A stretch of DNA of 64,000 nt from Tritrichomonas musculus (Eukaryota > Parabasalia > Tritrichomonadida > Tritrichomonadidae): NCBI GenBank assembly GCA_039105265.1, contig JAPFFF010000003.1:8494001-8558000 (forward strand). Reading direction: 5' to 3'. The notes beneath the pieces were generated by a model. That model made no database searches, had not been told where the DNA came from, and worked only from the letters and a program-made list of their open reading frames with translations. Both the position numbers and the translations under genes were made by a program. Numbering within the stretch: position 1 is the stretch's first letter; the number at the start of each line of letters is the position of its first letter. Below are positions 21,508-33,269 of the stretch, one piece after another.

Positions 21508-23037
21508 ATGAATCAAGAATCAGATGGTCAAAAATCTGGTAATCTTGATAAAGAAATAATAGAAAAAAGTAGTGAACAATCAGATTTAAATAAAAATGAA
21601 AATAAAATTAATGATCATTCAGAAATATCAAGTAGTTCAGTTGATCAAAGCTTCGATATTAATACAAATAACAATGAGACAAAAAATTCAACAAAACAAT
21701 TGGAACCTCTTTCTGTTTCTGTTCCTAAAAAAAATGAGATAACTTCAAGTAATTCAAATGGAGATAATATTCGTGTACATAAACCTTACAAGGACCAAAG
21801 TAAAGATTCTAGTCCAAGGAGTAATAATGCAAGCAATAAAAAAAGCGAAGATATAAATTCTGCTAGTAATTCAAAGGAAGAGCAAAAACAAGGGAAAATG
21901 CAAGATAAATTGAGTAATTCTTCGAGGGTAATTACAACAATCGATTCGGAACGTCCTCCATCTGGATACTCAGAATATTCTTTTTCTTATGAATATAGTG
22001 ATGATGAAATTGAAAAATCTAGTTATCATTCTCAAACCCAATCAAGCCAAAAGGCTAGAAGAAAGAAAAAAGTGCAACCAAGATATAACAAATATATCCC
22101 ACCCACTGTTAACATTTCAACAGAAGAGCTTGAAATTCTTAAAAAGAAAGCCATAAACTTAGAACCATTAGAAGATTTAGATGATGACACTTATGAAGTG
22201 CTTGTCCTTTCATTAGCCGAGGATCGTAAAAACTATGCCATATCGAATGATTTTCAGCAAAGTGAACTTTTGAATAGTGCAATTGATCATGTTACAGAAG
22301 CGCAACTTGAACAACGTAAATATATTCTTCAGCAGAAAACATATGAACAATATAAAGAGCAAATGATAAATGTTCAATCAGAATTGGAATTATATGATGC
22401 AGAGACGGAACAGAAACTAATGAAACTATATGAAACAATTGATATACAACGTAAAAATCTTCAGCAATTGCATGATCGTCAGATACAATTACTTAATGAT
22501 CAATGGACTTCTAAAAAAAAAGAAAGACAATATAATCATGCTTCTCCTCGTCTTCTTTTTCTTAGAAAACAGTTTCAACAATTAAAGCAACAGTGCCGTT
22601 TCAAAGAAGCTGCAGAGGTCAAAACCCAAATCACCAATATGGAAAAGAAAGAAGAATATGAAGCAATGAGAGCTATGCAGCATAACTTTGATGAAAGTAT
22701 GAACAAGACTTTAAAGAAGCAAAATGAAGAATTAGCTCTTTTTGAATCCCGATCGAAGTTACAGATCAAAAAACTAAAGCAAGAAAGAGAAAAAGAAAGA
22801 AGTTCAATTGATAATAAAGAAAGTAAGCTGAAAAATATGGAAGAAAATATTGGCAATCCTGAAAAACTTTGGAATCGAGCTCAAATGAAAAGGACAGTAG
22901 ACATAAGCAAAGGCAAAATGAAAGATGCAAAAGTTTCTCCCAAAATTTCAGCCAAAGAATTTAATCAAAAAGAAGAAACAACAATTAAGCTTCCCAAACT
23001 AAAAATAAGGAAAAAAATTACAAGACCTGCCCTTTGA
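21508..23037 (+). CDS. Coiled-coil protein with disordered N-terminus
   Basis: The 509-residue protein starts at the ATG at 21508; the frame is open two codons further up but without an ATG. Residues 1 to about 190 are Ser/Asn/Lys-rich and look disordered. A short conserved-looking segment (LEPLEDLDDDTYEVLVLSL) follows. From about 240 to 460 the protein is strongly helical with heptad-like charge spacing (YEQYKEQMINVQSELELYD; RLLFLRKQFQQLKQQCRF), and the tail is Lys-rich. This order (disordered head, small-residue motif, long coiled coil with RFKEAAEVKTQI) resembles a class of conserved hypothetical proteins I associate with trichomonads. A cytoskeletal role is possible but is only inferred. 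No enzyme motif is visible. Confidence 0.8.
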   Translation: MNQESDGQKSGNLDKEIIEKSSEQSDLNKNENKINDHSEISSSSVDQSFDINTNNNETKNSTKQLEPLSVSVPKKNEITSSNSNGDNIRVHKPYKDQSKDSSPRSNNASNKKSEDINSASNSKEEQKQGKMQDKLSNSSRVITTIDSERPPSGYSEYSFSYEYSDDEIEKSSYHSQTQSSQKARRKKKVQPRYNKYIPPTVNISTEELEILKKKAINLEPLEDLDDDTYEVLVLSLAEDRKNYAISNDFQQSELLNSAIDHVTEAQLEQRKYILQQKTYEQYKEQMINVQSELELYDAETEQKLMKLYETIDIQRKNLQQLHDRQIQLLNDQWTSKKKERQYNHASPRLLFLRKQFQQLKQQCRFKEAAEVKTQITNMEKKEEYEAMRAMQHNFDESMNKTLKKQNEELALFESRSKLQIKKLKQEREKERSSIDNKESKLKNMEENIGNPEKLWNRAQMKRTVDISKGKMKDAKVSPKISAKEFNQKEETTIKLPKLKIRKKITRPAL

Positions 23038-24168
23038 TTTTCCATTATATTTTTGTTTGATTTACTCAGTCAAAGTAATAATAATAAAAAGCGCGATATA
23101 TATTTGTATCTTATATTACAAGATATTTTTTTTTTTTTTTTTTTTTTGATAAAGTAAAGTTTAACAAATCTCTATTATTGTAGCAATATTGCTAAAACAA
23201 ATTATGCAAATAAAATTAGATCTAAATCAGATATAAAAAATGCCAAAGACAATCTTTTTGAAAATAAAGCTAGTTTTAAAAATAATAAAACAATAGTGAT
23301 CATAAGAACTAAGAACTTTTCACTCAGGGGAAAAAACAATAGCAATGAATATTTCATCGATTTTGTTTTAAAAAGTCAATACTTTTGAAATAATATTCGG
23401 GTTTTAACATTAAAATGTTTTTGACATTTGATGATAAAATATTATATTTTTGCATTTAATAAAACATTAATTAGTTATTTAATAATATATTTTTAATATA
23501 AATTTAATAATATAATATATAAATCATTTTTTAATAAGATATAATCATTTATATAAATTGTGTAAAGTTAAAAAAAAAAAAAAAAAAAAAAAAAATGGTT
23601 CATCCGATAAAAAAATTAATACAAATTGTAAAAGAAATATCATATAAAATTCAAATAAGCTTTGTCTTATATAATACCGTTTTAATTTATAATTTGATTG
23701 GAAAAAAACGATTATTTTTTGAATATATTGAATGTTTTTAAAATTTGAGAGAAGGAAATAATCCATATGGATTTGATATATATATATGGGCAAATTGAAA
23801 AAGGAGAGAAATGGAAAAAACGTTGTATTAATATAACAATTTTTTGGCCTTAAATATTTCAAAGAATATTCTAAACTTCTATTCAATTAAATAATTTATC
23901 ACAAATTTTCAAAATAAGTTTTTCAATATATTTAAATAACTAACTTTTCTTAAATACTTAATTGTTAATTATCAATATTAATTTATTATATAATTATAGT
24001 AGATATTATTAAATCCAAATAATATAGTTATAGATAGAATATTTATTTTGAAATTGGAATAATTGTATTATCAAAAATAAATTATTTCATAATTCTGATA
24101 TATCTGAAAAGTTCAATTCAATTTTTCAATTGAATTAATTATTTATATTACATTACTTCATTTTTTTT
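23038..24168. other. Intergenic region with long homopolymers
   Basis: AT-rich. It contains a 22-T run at 23126-23147 and a 26-A run at 23570-23595. A frame with no ATG is open at about 23155-23385 but is rich in Lys and Asn, as expected by chance. No gene is supported. Confidence 0.5.
24158..24162 (+). promoter_or_regulatory. Initiator-like TCATT before the first Myb gene
   Basis: TCATT lies with its A nine bases before the ATG at 24169, the distance typical for Trichomonas transcription starts. It is followed by a T-run. Confidence 0.45.
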
Positions 24169-25275
24169 ATGTCGAAAAAAGTTCCTTCTCCACTTGTTGA
24201 TGTCGCTATTGGATATGTTAACGATGTCAACCCTGACCTTAACCAAGATATCCTAAAGCATATCCGCTCATTATTTGATGGATATATTAATGAAACTGTC
24301 TCTTATGATGAAATTGCATATGAATTAAACATTCATCTTGAAAATTTGACTCCATTGGAAAAAATATGCTCCATATTAAGCCTTGCATATGTCCCAGCAC
24401 CCAAATCCCCGACTGCACAGCAAACAACCAAAGCTGAAGATAGTAATAATGCTAATCGTAATAACCATCATACCCATTCTTACAATAATTTTCATAATTG
24501 GAATGCTAACTCAAAAGACTATTCATCTTCAACTTCAACCACTACAACTGGAAAGTCACGAAAAAAGACAAGAAGTTGGACCAATGAAGAAGACCAAAGA
24601 CTGTTGATGGGTGTTCATCTTTATGGTCTTGAAAATTGGACTCTTGTTGCTCAGTTTGTAGGAAATAACCGCACACGTTCAATGTGTAGCCAAAGGTGGA
24701 TTCGTGTTCTTGACCCAAAGATATCTAAAAGCCATTGGACTGAAGATGAGGATCAGCAACTACTTCAAATGGTGCAACTATATGGAGAAAAATCATGGAT
24801 GAAAATTGCCTCAAAACTTGGAAATAGGAGTGATGTTCAATGCAGATATCATTATCAGCAGCTTCAAAGAGAATCAAAAATAACGGTTGTTACATCATCT
24901 CCTATACCATCTCCACCAACTCAACCACAAAGTTCGATTTTTTCAAATGTTAATCAAAATTATAATTTTCAGAACACACTATTCACACCAACACCATTAA
25001 ATTCTATTTCTACTTCATATTCATCGAGTATAACACCAGCACCAAGTAATTTAAAAACAACTAGTCTTGATACTTCGATAGTGACCAACATTAAAGAATT
25101 TCCTTCTCAGAATAATAAACAAGAAATGTTTCAGATTGAAAAGAGTGAGACATCGAAGCAGCATGAGTTGCCTCCACTCACAGAACATGAGTTTCATCTA
25201 AGGTTAGATGAACCGTTTGGCATTGATGATTCTTTTGATTTGTTCAAATCAGATCCTATGTTTAATTTATTTTAA
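24169..25275 (+). CDS. Two-repeat Myb-type DNA-binding protein
   Basis: This 368-residue protein has two adjacent Myb/SANT repeats at about residues 133-236. The first reads SWTNEEDQRLLMGVHLYG then NWTLVAQFVG and CSQRWIRVLDP. The second reads HWTEDEDQQLLQMVQLYG then SWMKIASKLGNRSDVQCR. The regularly spaced tryptophans needed for the helix-turn-helix core are present, so sequence-specific DNA binding is expected. The N-terminus (residues 1 to about 75; LNQDILKHIRSLFDGYI) is predicted helical and may be a separate small domain; a Thr/Ser/Asn-rich linker joins it to the repeats. The C-terminus is Pro/Ser/Thr-rich and ends in an acidic, phenylalanine-rich patch (FGIDDSFDLF) that looks like an activation region. 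Trichomonads use many such R2R3 proteins as transcription factors. The target is unknown. Confidence 0.92.
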   Translation: MSKKVPSPLVDVAIGYVNDVNPDLNQDILKHIRSLFDGYINETVSYDEIAYELNIHLENLTPLEKICSILSLAYVPAPKSPTAQQTTKAEDSNNANRNNHHTHSYNNFHNWNANSKDYSSSTSTTTTGKSRKKTRSWTNEEDQRLLMGVHLYGLENWTLVAQFVGNNRTRSMCSQRWIRVLDPKISKSHWTEDEDQQLLQMVQLYGEKSWMKIASKLGNRSDVQCRYHYQQLQRESKITVVTSSPIPSPPTQPQSSIFSNVNQNYNFQNTLFTPTPLNSISTSYSSSITPAPSNLKTTSLDTSIVTNIKEFPSQNNKQEMFQIEKSETSKQHELPPLTEHEFHLRLDEPFGIDDSFDLFKSDPMFNLF

Positions 25276-26343
25276 TAATATGTTTACATTTTTACCATGT
25301 CAATATAAGTAAATTTGTATGACCATGCAATTCAATTTTTTATATTATTTTATTCAATTTTTTTAATCACAAATTAAAAAACGTTTATTTTATATTCTGA
25401 ATTTTTAACCCAAAAGCTTTTTTTATATATGTGAAAACACTTTTGCTTTTTACAATATTGCTGATTTTTTAACCAAATGACAACTTTTAACTGAATATAT
25501 AAATAATAGTTTAAAACAATTTAAAAAGTGAAGATATAATTATTAAATTCAATTTATTGCCTCTCAGAAAATTTGTAGTCATTCGAGAAATTTATCATAG
25601 TATAAATTATTGTATATAATCCTGCATAAACTAATTTTAGACAAAATAGTATTAATTATAAAATTTCAATTCTTAGCTATAAATGGTCAATGATAATTAT
25701 TTAGCATTTGATTTAATTAAAAGAAAATCTGCGGTTATTTTGATTAAAACAAAATATTTTAGATTATAAAATGTGCAGATTATTTTCAACTTGAAACGAC
25801 CACATGTTTGAAGAACAGTATAAATTGAACTTTTTTCTATTGCATTTTAATTACAGAAAGCCTTTTAATGAGGAATTAAACTTGAAGTGTATTAAACTTT
25901 TAGATCTATTGTGCTAAAATTATTCCTCAAATTTCAATATTCATTCAATCTTATGAAAAGTTTTCGATAATTCAAATTTTATAAAATAGGATTTTTTGGG
26001 ACTTAATAGGTTTTTTTATTTAATCATATCATGATATGTTTAATTATATATGCTTATCTTTATTTATACCGATACGATTATTTAATATATATTTATATTT
26101 AAAGATAATCATATTTTAATCATTAAATATAAAATTGAAAGGAAATCATTCAGATTTCATTTTAAAATTTTAACTGCTCATATACCGATTCTTGATTTTA
26201 TCATAATAACAAAAACGATCATTATAATGCAAATGTATGTTTTTTTGAATATAAAATTAAAAATTGATAAAAACTACTGATGAAATATCGAGATATCTGT
26301 GAGTGAATTTGTAATACTCTGTTCGTAAAAAAAACATGTATTA

Positions 26344-26718
26344 CAGCATTTTTCATCTCACCTTGCAGTATAGAAAATTGTGGGGATTTCGTTATGGTTT
26401 AAGTCAAAATTGAGCCGATTATTTTGATTATTTGGTGTTTTCGTAGATAAAAGAAAAATTGTTTTTTTCAAATATATTTATTTCATTTTATAAATTAAAT
26501 AAATCCTTGCTATATCATGAAATATACTTTTATTTGTGTGTTAATTCTAATTTTAAATAAATATTATGAAATAAACTTTTATTTATCAAGATAGATTTTT
26601 TAGGGAATTTTACAACATTCAAATCCCAAAATAATCAAAATAAACAGCTCAATTTTGAATCAAACTGCAACGAATTTCACTCAATTTTCTATACTGCAAG
26701 GTGAGCTGAAAAATGCTG
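26344..26718. mobile_element. MITE with long terminal inverted repeats, TA-flanked
   Basis: The element is 375 bases long. Both ends begin CAGCATTTTTCA and continue CTCACCTTGCAGTATAG; the ends match imperfectly for about 75 bases. TA dinucleotides flank both sides (26342-26343 and 26719-26720), consistent with Tc1/mariner-type insertion. The centre is AT-rich and non-coding. Each end carries an inner CAGTATAG (26366-26373 and, complementary, 26689-26696), the same word that starts the element at 46695. Confidence 0.8.
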
Positions 26719-27184
26719 TATTCTCATAAAACAAAAAAAGCGTATTTTTTTTTTTTTTTTATGTAGTAACCTTTTTTGTACGTTACAAAAAAATGTCCAA
26801 AAAGTGGAATTGAATAGGTTTGTTTGAAAAAAATAGCTAAAATGTCCAATGTCCATGACCATAATGAAATTATCCAAAAAAAATGACCAAAATTTTCTGA
26901 TCTTTGATCGTCAAGGCCAATAATTTGATTTTTTTTTAGTTTGCGATTTTGATAAAAATAAAGTTACTATTTTTAGCAATTTCTATAGTCAAATTCTTAA
27001 AAAAAAAATAACCAAATTTTGACGGTTACACGCACGTTTTTTATTTTTTTTTATCCTTGAAATATCCTATAAAATGTCCAATGTCCTTAAAGGTTAATAA
27101 TAAGTTTAAATTTATTAAAAATCTTGATTTTTATCCATTAAAAAACAAAACTAGAAAAAAGTAGTAGTGTATTTTTAAATCTTA

Positions 27185-27432
27185 TTAAGGTACAAATCCA
27201 GTACGTTATTTTTTGAATAGGAGAACGTTTATTATTTGAATAGTTGCATGTCTCTGAAAAAGTTTAAATTGACTAGGTTTGTTTTTGACACTTATTTTAC
27301 AATTTAAATAAACATTATGACATGTTATATGAAATGGATGAAAATAATCGTTTTTTATTTTACATGTCATTTTATTCTTTGAGAATGTCAAAAAAAATTG
27401 CGGTTACTAAACGTACTGGATTTGTACCTTAA
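27185..27432. mobile_element. Short TTAA-flanked inverted-repeat element
   Basis: 248 bases with perfect 23-base ends starting TTAAGGTACAAATCC and continuing AGTACGTT. Because TTAA is its own complement, it may be target duplication or part of the repeat. Subterminal sequence (for example CTGAAAAAGTTTAAATT near the left end) matches the larger element at 28802-30516. No coding capacity. Confidence 0.8.
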
Positions 27433-28213
27433 ATATATGATGCATTTGATGCATTTTTATTTACAATATTCATATCAATTTAAAAATATCATTAATAAAT
27501 GACAGATTTTTAAAAAGCTTTCTATAGATTTTTTTGTTAAAATCATATGCGAAAAACTATGAAGAATGTTATTTAACGATATATTACTTTCTGTTTAAAT
27601 GGCGATTATTAGATATCAATCGTTGATTTGAAAATCGATGAGTTGAACTTTTATATCGCAATATGTAATGTATATTTTGATCATACACAACATTCACGCA
27701 CTTATATCAAATGTATGCAATTTATATGTGTAATTTTTGCAATTATTAATATTTATGAATAAAAACAATAATTTATTCATGATCATTTTTTACTCATTCA
27801 AAATTGTTATCGTTTGAAATGCTCACAATTTTTCTAAACATTTATATCTTAGGAATTATCATAAATTATTTATTTTAATATTTTTTAACATGAATTAATT
27901 ATTTAAAATAAATAATATATATTATATAATAAATAAATACTATAGTTGATTGACAAAAAAAATTTTTTGGACAAAAATCTGTTTTTAGGCTGGTTATATC
28001 TCGATAATCGATATCAATTATCAGTACGTTTTTTGATATTGATAACAAAGTTATTAATTTGATAATCGATATCGATATCAAATATCGAGAAAAATTTTGA
28101 TATCAAGAAAAAAAAATTTTTAAAGTATTCAAATTTTTTAGAAATAAAAAAATCAAATATCTTTGTATATAATAAATTAAAACTTATAAAAAACGAGAAT
28201 ATATGTTTTATCT

Positions 28214-28520
28214 ATAGTTTGACGATAAACCGGTCGACATCACGAAAAACTGGTCGACATCATCAACTTTTTCATTAAACTCATAGAAATACTCTGAATA
28301 CTTTTCTATGATGCTTATTCAAAAACCGGTAGACATTATAAAATTTTAAAAATTTTTTAGAACTTTTTAAAAAGATATTTGAGTTATATTTGAGAGCCTT
28401 TTCAATATCATTTTTCATTCAATTTTGAACATCTTTATGAAATATTTGAGTGCGATTTTATGAAAAAGTTTACGATGTTGACCCGTTTTTCTGATGTTTA
28501 CTCGTTTATCGTCTTACTAT
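28214..28520. mobile_element. MITE with GACGATAAAC ends
   Basis: About 307 bases. The left end reads ATAGTTTGACGATAAAC and the complement of the right end reads ATAGTAAGACGATAAAC; the match continues imperfectly through about 60 bases that include AACTTTTTCAT. Inside the left end a GTCGACATCA word is repeated twice. The flanks on both sides are rich in GATATC and ATCGAT words, suggesting insertion into an older, eroded repeat. Confidence 0.65.
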
Positions 28521-28801
28521 ATCTTTGTTTAAACAATAATTTTCATATAACATTTCTTATTTGGTTAACGATTTTCTGAGAATATCGATATCAGGTTTAC
28601 AAACTGATAATTGATTATCAAATTTAAAAAAGTGTCAATTCTGACATCGATTCTCAAAATAACATTCCTATCTGTTTTCACTTAACTTCTATATAATAGA
28701 AAAGAATTAAAATTTTAAAAAGCCAAAAACATTAAATAATATACAAGTGCGAATATGTTTTTCTGTTTATTTTTAGTTTTGATTGAAGTTTTTTTTATAG
28801 A

Positions 28802-30516
28802 TTAAGGTACAAATCCAATACGTTATTTATTTGACCTGTGAACGTTTATTTTTTGTGAAAAGCGACCCCTCGGAAAAAGTTTGAATTTGAATAGTGTCAG
28901 ATTTGTGATTCTGAACTTTATTTTATAAGGTGAAAAAAAACGAATAATCCAGTTACAGAGTTTCTATTAAATTTAATAGATATTTGTATGTTTAAAAGTG
29001 TTTTATCGTATTATTAAACGTTTTTAAATATAATAGTATGATTTAATATAAAAATATTTCAAGATATTTTAATTTAAAACTTCTAATAATTTTATTTCAA
29101 ATATATTATTTTCAGTTAATTTCAATTGAAAAATAAAAAATAATTATTCAAAAATAAAATATTTAAATTGTTTTGTTCTCTCGTATATTTCTTTATTATT
29201 AACAAATTAATTAAATTATCTATATTCATGTAATTATTAAATGAATTATTCTTGTTTTATACTTAAATATAAATATAATACATGCAATATAAAAATATTT
29301 TTGTAAAAGATTGCTAACCATTTTTTTGAAATAAAATTGAAATAATATTGAAATAATACTTTTCTTTTTTATATTTCTATAAGTTCAAGGACGGACTTTT
29401 CGTCATTTTATTTCTTGATAACATATTAATATATTTATATGTTTTAGTTTAAGCTTATATTAAAGAATATTTTAAAAAAACTAATTGTAAATTTCAAGAT
29501 ATATTAAAAATAAAATTAGAAAATAACGGATTATTTCATTTTATAAAATATAATAAATCTTTTTAATTTTTTGATGAAAAATGACAGTTTATCCATTTAA
29601 TGATGTTAATAATTTAATTTATTACTAATATATTAGCATGAATAAATGATTTATATTTATAAAGTTTATTTTCATAAAGAGATAAATATAGATAATAATA
29701 CTGTTATTTCAAATAAATTTCCCTCAAAATTTTCTTCATTCACCTCTCATTTTTCATCGAATCTTATCAAATCTTCATCATATAAAATAGATAATTTATC
29801 AAAAAGTTATTATTTGATAATAAAATATCTTTCTTCCTACATTACAAAATTTATCAAAATATTTAAATATAAATATAATATTATAAATTTAACAATTTAA
29901 CCAAATATAAGCAATGAAATACTACTCTGTTTTAAAAAGTTAAAATCAACATTTTAAAACTAATATATCTCCATTCATAATCATAAATACTTTTATATTA
30001 TTATGAATATTCAACAAATAAACATTTAATAAAAGAAATACTTTCTAAATAATGAGATATAACAAGCTTTATAATTATGAATATGTCTGTTGATTTGCTA
30101 TTGTATTGGACATCTCTACATGTATATCTTAATTTTATCTATGAATATATAATTTTTTTCTATCTAATCAAGTTAATGCCCTTTTTCGATAATAATATTT
30201 TTATTAAAAATCAAAAAATACCTTGAATTTCGTAACATACTAACATATTGGGAATATTAATTTCAATAAAAAAGCTAAATTCAAGATATATTCAGTTGAT
30301 AAACAAATTTGAGTATTATAATTAAGAATTAATACATCACGCTCAATATTTTTATTTACTATAATTTTTAAAAAGATTTTAATCATAAAAGATTCAAAAG
30401 GACCACTTTTTTTGTTTTATTTATATTGAAAACTTGAAAATATCTAAAATAAGCGACCATTTATAAATGTCAAAAAAAAAAAGACGGTTATTTAACGTAT
30501 TGGATTTATACCTTAA
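28802..30516. mobile_element. 1.7-kb TTAA-flanked element, non-autonomous
   Basis: The ends are inverted copies of TTAAGGTACAAATCC (right end with one change) extending into AATACGTTA, so about 24 bases match. The subterminal regions match the 248-base element at 27185. The interior is AT-rich with no transposase frame, so it depends on a source elsewhere. The family is not recognised: TTAA flanks recall piggyBac, but the end sequence does not start with the CCC usual there. Confidence 0.65.
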
Positions 30517-30950
30517 TATATCAAAAATTGATTATATAAATTGAATATTTTAAATTTAATAATATGATAAATTATTTATCAAATAATTAGCTAATATTTA
30601 TGAAAAAAATCTATTTTTCAATGAGATAAATATCAATTTAATAAAATATTAAAACGTTTTTATATCACATTTCATAATTTTATATATTCTTTCGTTCATT
30701 TAAGAAAGAATATTTTGCATTTATAATAAATATAATAATGTAAATTTTTTTATTAATTGTTAAATAATTAAAAAATATCTGAGAAAAGTGTATATCTATA
30801 AAGATAAATAGATTTTTAAATTGAAATGAGGTTTTGATAATTTAAAATCATAATATCTTTATAAATATTCTATTTTAACTAAAAATTACTTTTCATATAA
30901 TATTATCATATAATATATATTTTTACTATTAAAATTACTTTTCATCTAAT

Positions 30951-31892
30951 ATGTCTGTTCGGAACTACAAGGTTCTAAAATCTGTAATGTTAGATTAATG
31001 AGATTCAGGATCCAAATTTTTTCATTTGCTTCACAAATTGAAATAAGAGACAGATCAAATCCTGACTGTCTTGATGATGTTACAATTCAGCCAACATTGA
31101 GAAACATTTATTTGTGCCTTTGGCATGTGAAAAGAAATGAAGCAAGCAAAGTTTTATCCAATTCAAACATTACTCCTTTCATGAAGTACATTCTTCAATC
31201 ACTTCAATTCAACGAGACACAAAATGAAAAGAGTAAAATTGATATAGATAACTTTTTGAATAAAACCGTTGTCGATGATGATTATAAACTTTTTCAATTC
31301 TTACGATGTGCAGCGATCTTTGATCATTTCGCACGATGCTCAAAACTTATTGAAAAAGTTGATAATAAAATCGTTGATTGGGATGAAATCCTTGGTTCAA
31401 CTTATCTTTGTAAATTCTATAATATTCAACATCTATTGAAAAAGTTTGTTTCTGAAAATAATATTGAATTGACTCTTCCAATGATTTCGTTTGGATTTCA
31501 CTCATCCTCCTTTTTCTGCTCCGATTCTCGAGTACAGCGAAGATGTGACAATTTTGTGCCTTTTGACAGGAAGAAATTTCAATTTGAAGAAAGACGCAAG
31601 AAGCAATGAATTGATTAATTTTATCGATAAGCAATTCAATGGTTCGTTTGATGTCTTCTTGAAATTGAATGGAAAAGATGCTTCACAGTTGGTCTTGCTT
31701 AGTAAAGAATTCAAGGCAAGAATGGATATTCAGTCATTTTATGTGAGCAGATTCGGTGATCAGGATTTAGGAATGAAGCGCGGATCTTTGTTGCAATTGA
31801 ATGAGGTAAATGAAGAAGAAATCATCGATATGATTTTCTCTGGTTTATGGACTAATTTCTCTGGTTCTTGGAAAGTTGCTTATTTAAGATAA
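30951..31892 (+). pseudogene. Frameshifted gene of unknown family
   Basis: A coding sequence of about 310 residues in three frame segments. It begins at an ATG at 30951 (MSVRNYKVLKSV), continues in another frame from about 30990 to 31500 (ENNIELTLPMISFGF), then shifts again at about 31500 into THPPFSAPILEYSEDV and runs to the TAA at 31890. Composition across all segments is that of a normal soluble protein, and codon use matches the host. The end, NFSGSWKVAYLR, is intact. I do not recognise the family. Two single-base shifts in a gene next to a decayed kinase array suggest a pseudogene, but homopolymer sequencing errors could also explain them. Confidence 0.6.
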
Positions 31893-31945
31893 ATTAAACT
31901 AATTTTAAAAATTTTAACTTTCATTTTATCTTTTTTTTTTTTTTT

Positions 31946-31985
31946 TAAGTATGAATTCAATACGTTAAATAAGACCACAGATTTT
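31946..31985 (+). repeat. Degenerate end of the TTAA repeat family
   Basis: TTAAGTATGAATTCAATACG then TTAAATAA closely resembles the right end of the element at 28802-30516 (TTAAGGTATAAATCC, AATACGTTAAATAA). No partner end was found nearby, so it looks like a solo fragment. Confidence 0.5.
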
Positions 31986-32319
31986 TTTATTTAAAGAAAA
32001 ACAATTGCATTCATTAGGCCATGGTACAATAAGTAAATTGGAATTATAGTTATGAGATGATATAATCAAAGTTGATATTAAAAATTTTTAATCTCATATA
32101 CTGGGAATGATGTTGAATACAAATATATTTTATAATTATTTTTATTTAAAAGAATAAATTATTATATCAATTCATTAATTTTGTCGTTATTATCTACTTC
32201 ATTTTCGTTGATTTTACTTTTTAATTTGATAAATTCACCAAGTATAAGAATCCTTTTTGATGAATCAAATGTTTTCTTTGATTAATCGATGAATGCTATG
32301 TATTTGCGATCATCATTTA

Positions 32320-33105
32320 CTCTTACAGAATCTGTAATGAGTCGATCATCTTCTCTAAGAATATTAACAATTTCATCAAACGAAGGCCTTTCTTTAGGCT
32401 CTTATTTTCAATAAACTTCAATGAGATTACGGTTGCATTCAGGAACAGACTTATTAATCACAGGACGATTACATTAATATTTTTAATTTCTTTGAAAGGC
32501 ACTTCACCTGTAATAATTTCATAAACATCTCCACTTTTTGAATATTCATTAAACTGCAAAATTTCAGGTGCTGAATAAGAAGGAGTTCCTTTCATCCCAG
32601 AAGCAGATTGAAATGTCATACTTTCGATATTGTGTGATTTTGCCGAGAGTCCAAAATCACCAATTTTTGGGAACAAATAATCGTCGAGATAAATATTTTC
32701 TGGCTTCAGATCTCGATGAAGAATATTATTTGAATGAAGATATGACATTCCAGAGGCAATTCCATAGATACATTGAAACAGGTATTGTTTGGCATTTTCT
32801 TTCAGATTCAAGAATGTGTTTCAATGTTCCATTCGTCGCCAATTCTGTTACAATAACAGACCGACTTTTGTTCTTGAAGTCAACAGGACTGTAGCCAATG
32901 AACTTCAAAAATGAAGGATGATTCAATTGTGATATGATGTTCACTTCACGTGAAAGGTTAATTAATTCACCTCTAGAAAGTTTTCTCGTTTTTATTGCTG
33001 AAATTTTGCACGAATAATTTTTTCTGTTTTCTTTTAATATGACTTTATATGTCTTTGAAAAGTCACTTTTACAGATCAGTTCACCAAGTTCAAACTTTTT
33101 CAAAT
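32320..33105 (-). pseudogene. Array unit 4: active-type kinase domain, damaged end
   Basis: KKFELGELICKSDFSKTYKV gives a weak glycine loop; the lysine (YSCKIS), HRDLKPEN and GDFGLSAK are kept, followed by KGTPSYSAPEIL. The C-lobe is interrupted, loses part of its helix after GDVYE, and continues to about 32355 as EPKERPSFDEIVNIL with in-frame stops. Confidence 0.75.
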
Positions 33106-33269
33106 CCAAAAATTCTGTTGCTGAATTTTGAGAATTTTCATCAATCTCATTAATTTTCAAAGGAGAATATAAAACTGTATTGAATTTTTGTTTTTTCTGA
33201 AATGCTACTTTTAACCTGGTATTTTTCAAGTAAATTTACATATTTGATGAATTCTTTTTTATCAACTTT

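Larger units (their letters stand above)
25276..30950. other. Gene desert built of inverted-repeat elements
   Basis: About 5.7 kb of AT-rich DNA with no supported gene. It contains at least four inverted-repeat elements listed separately (26344-26718, 27185-27432, 28214-28520, 28802-30516), none encoding a transposase. The open frames in it (for example 29646-29900) have the Ile/Lys/Tyr-rich composition of random AT-rich DNA. Confidence 0.7.

Noticed and set aside
23545-23886. 113-residue minus-strand frame
   Set aside because: It ends with a long phenylalanine run encoded by the poly-A tract at 23570 and has random Ile/Tyr/Lys composition.
29646-29900. 84-residue plus-strand frame inside the TTAA element
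   Set aside because: Ile/Lys/Tyr/Ser composition expected of random AT-rich DNA; no similarity to a transposase.
25276-30950. Virus-like or Polinton/Maverick remnant in the gene desert
   Set aside because: Such elements are common in parabasalids, but no capsid, integrase or polymerase-like frame is present; only short non-coding inverted-repeat elements are.
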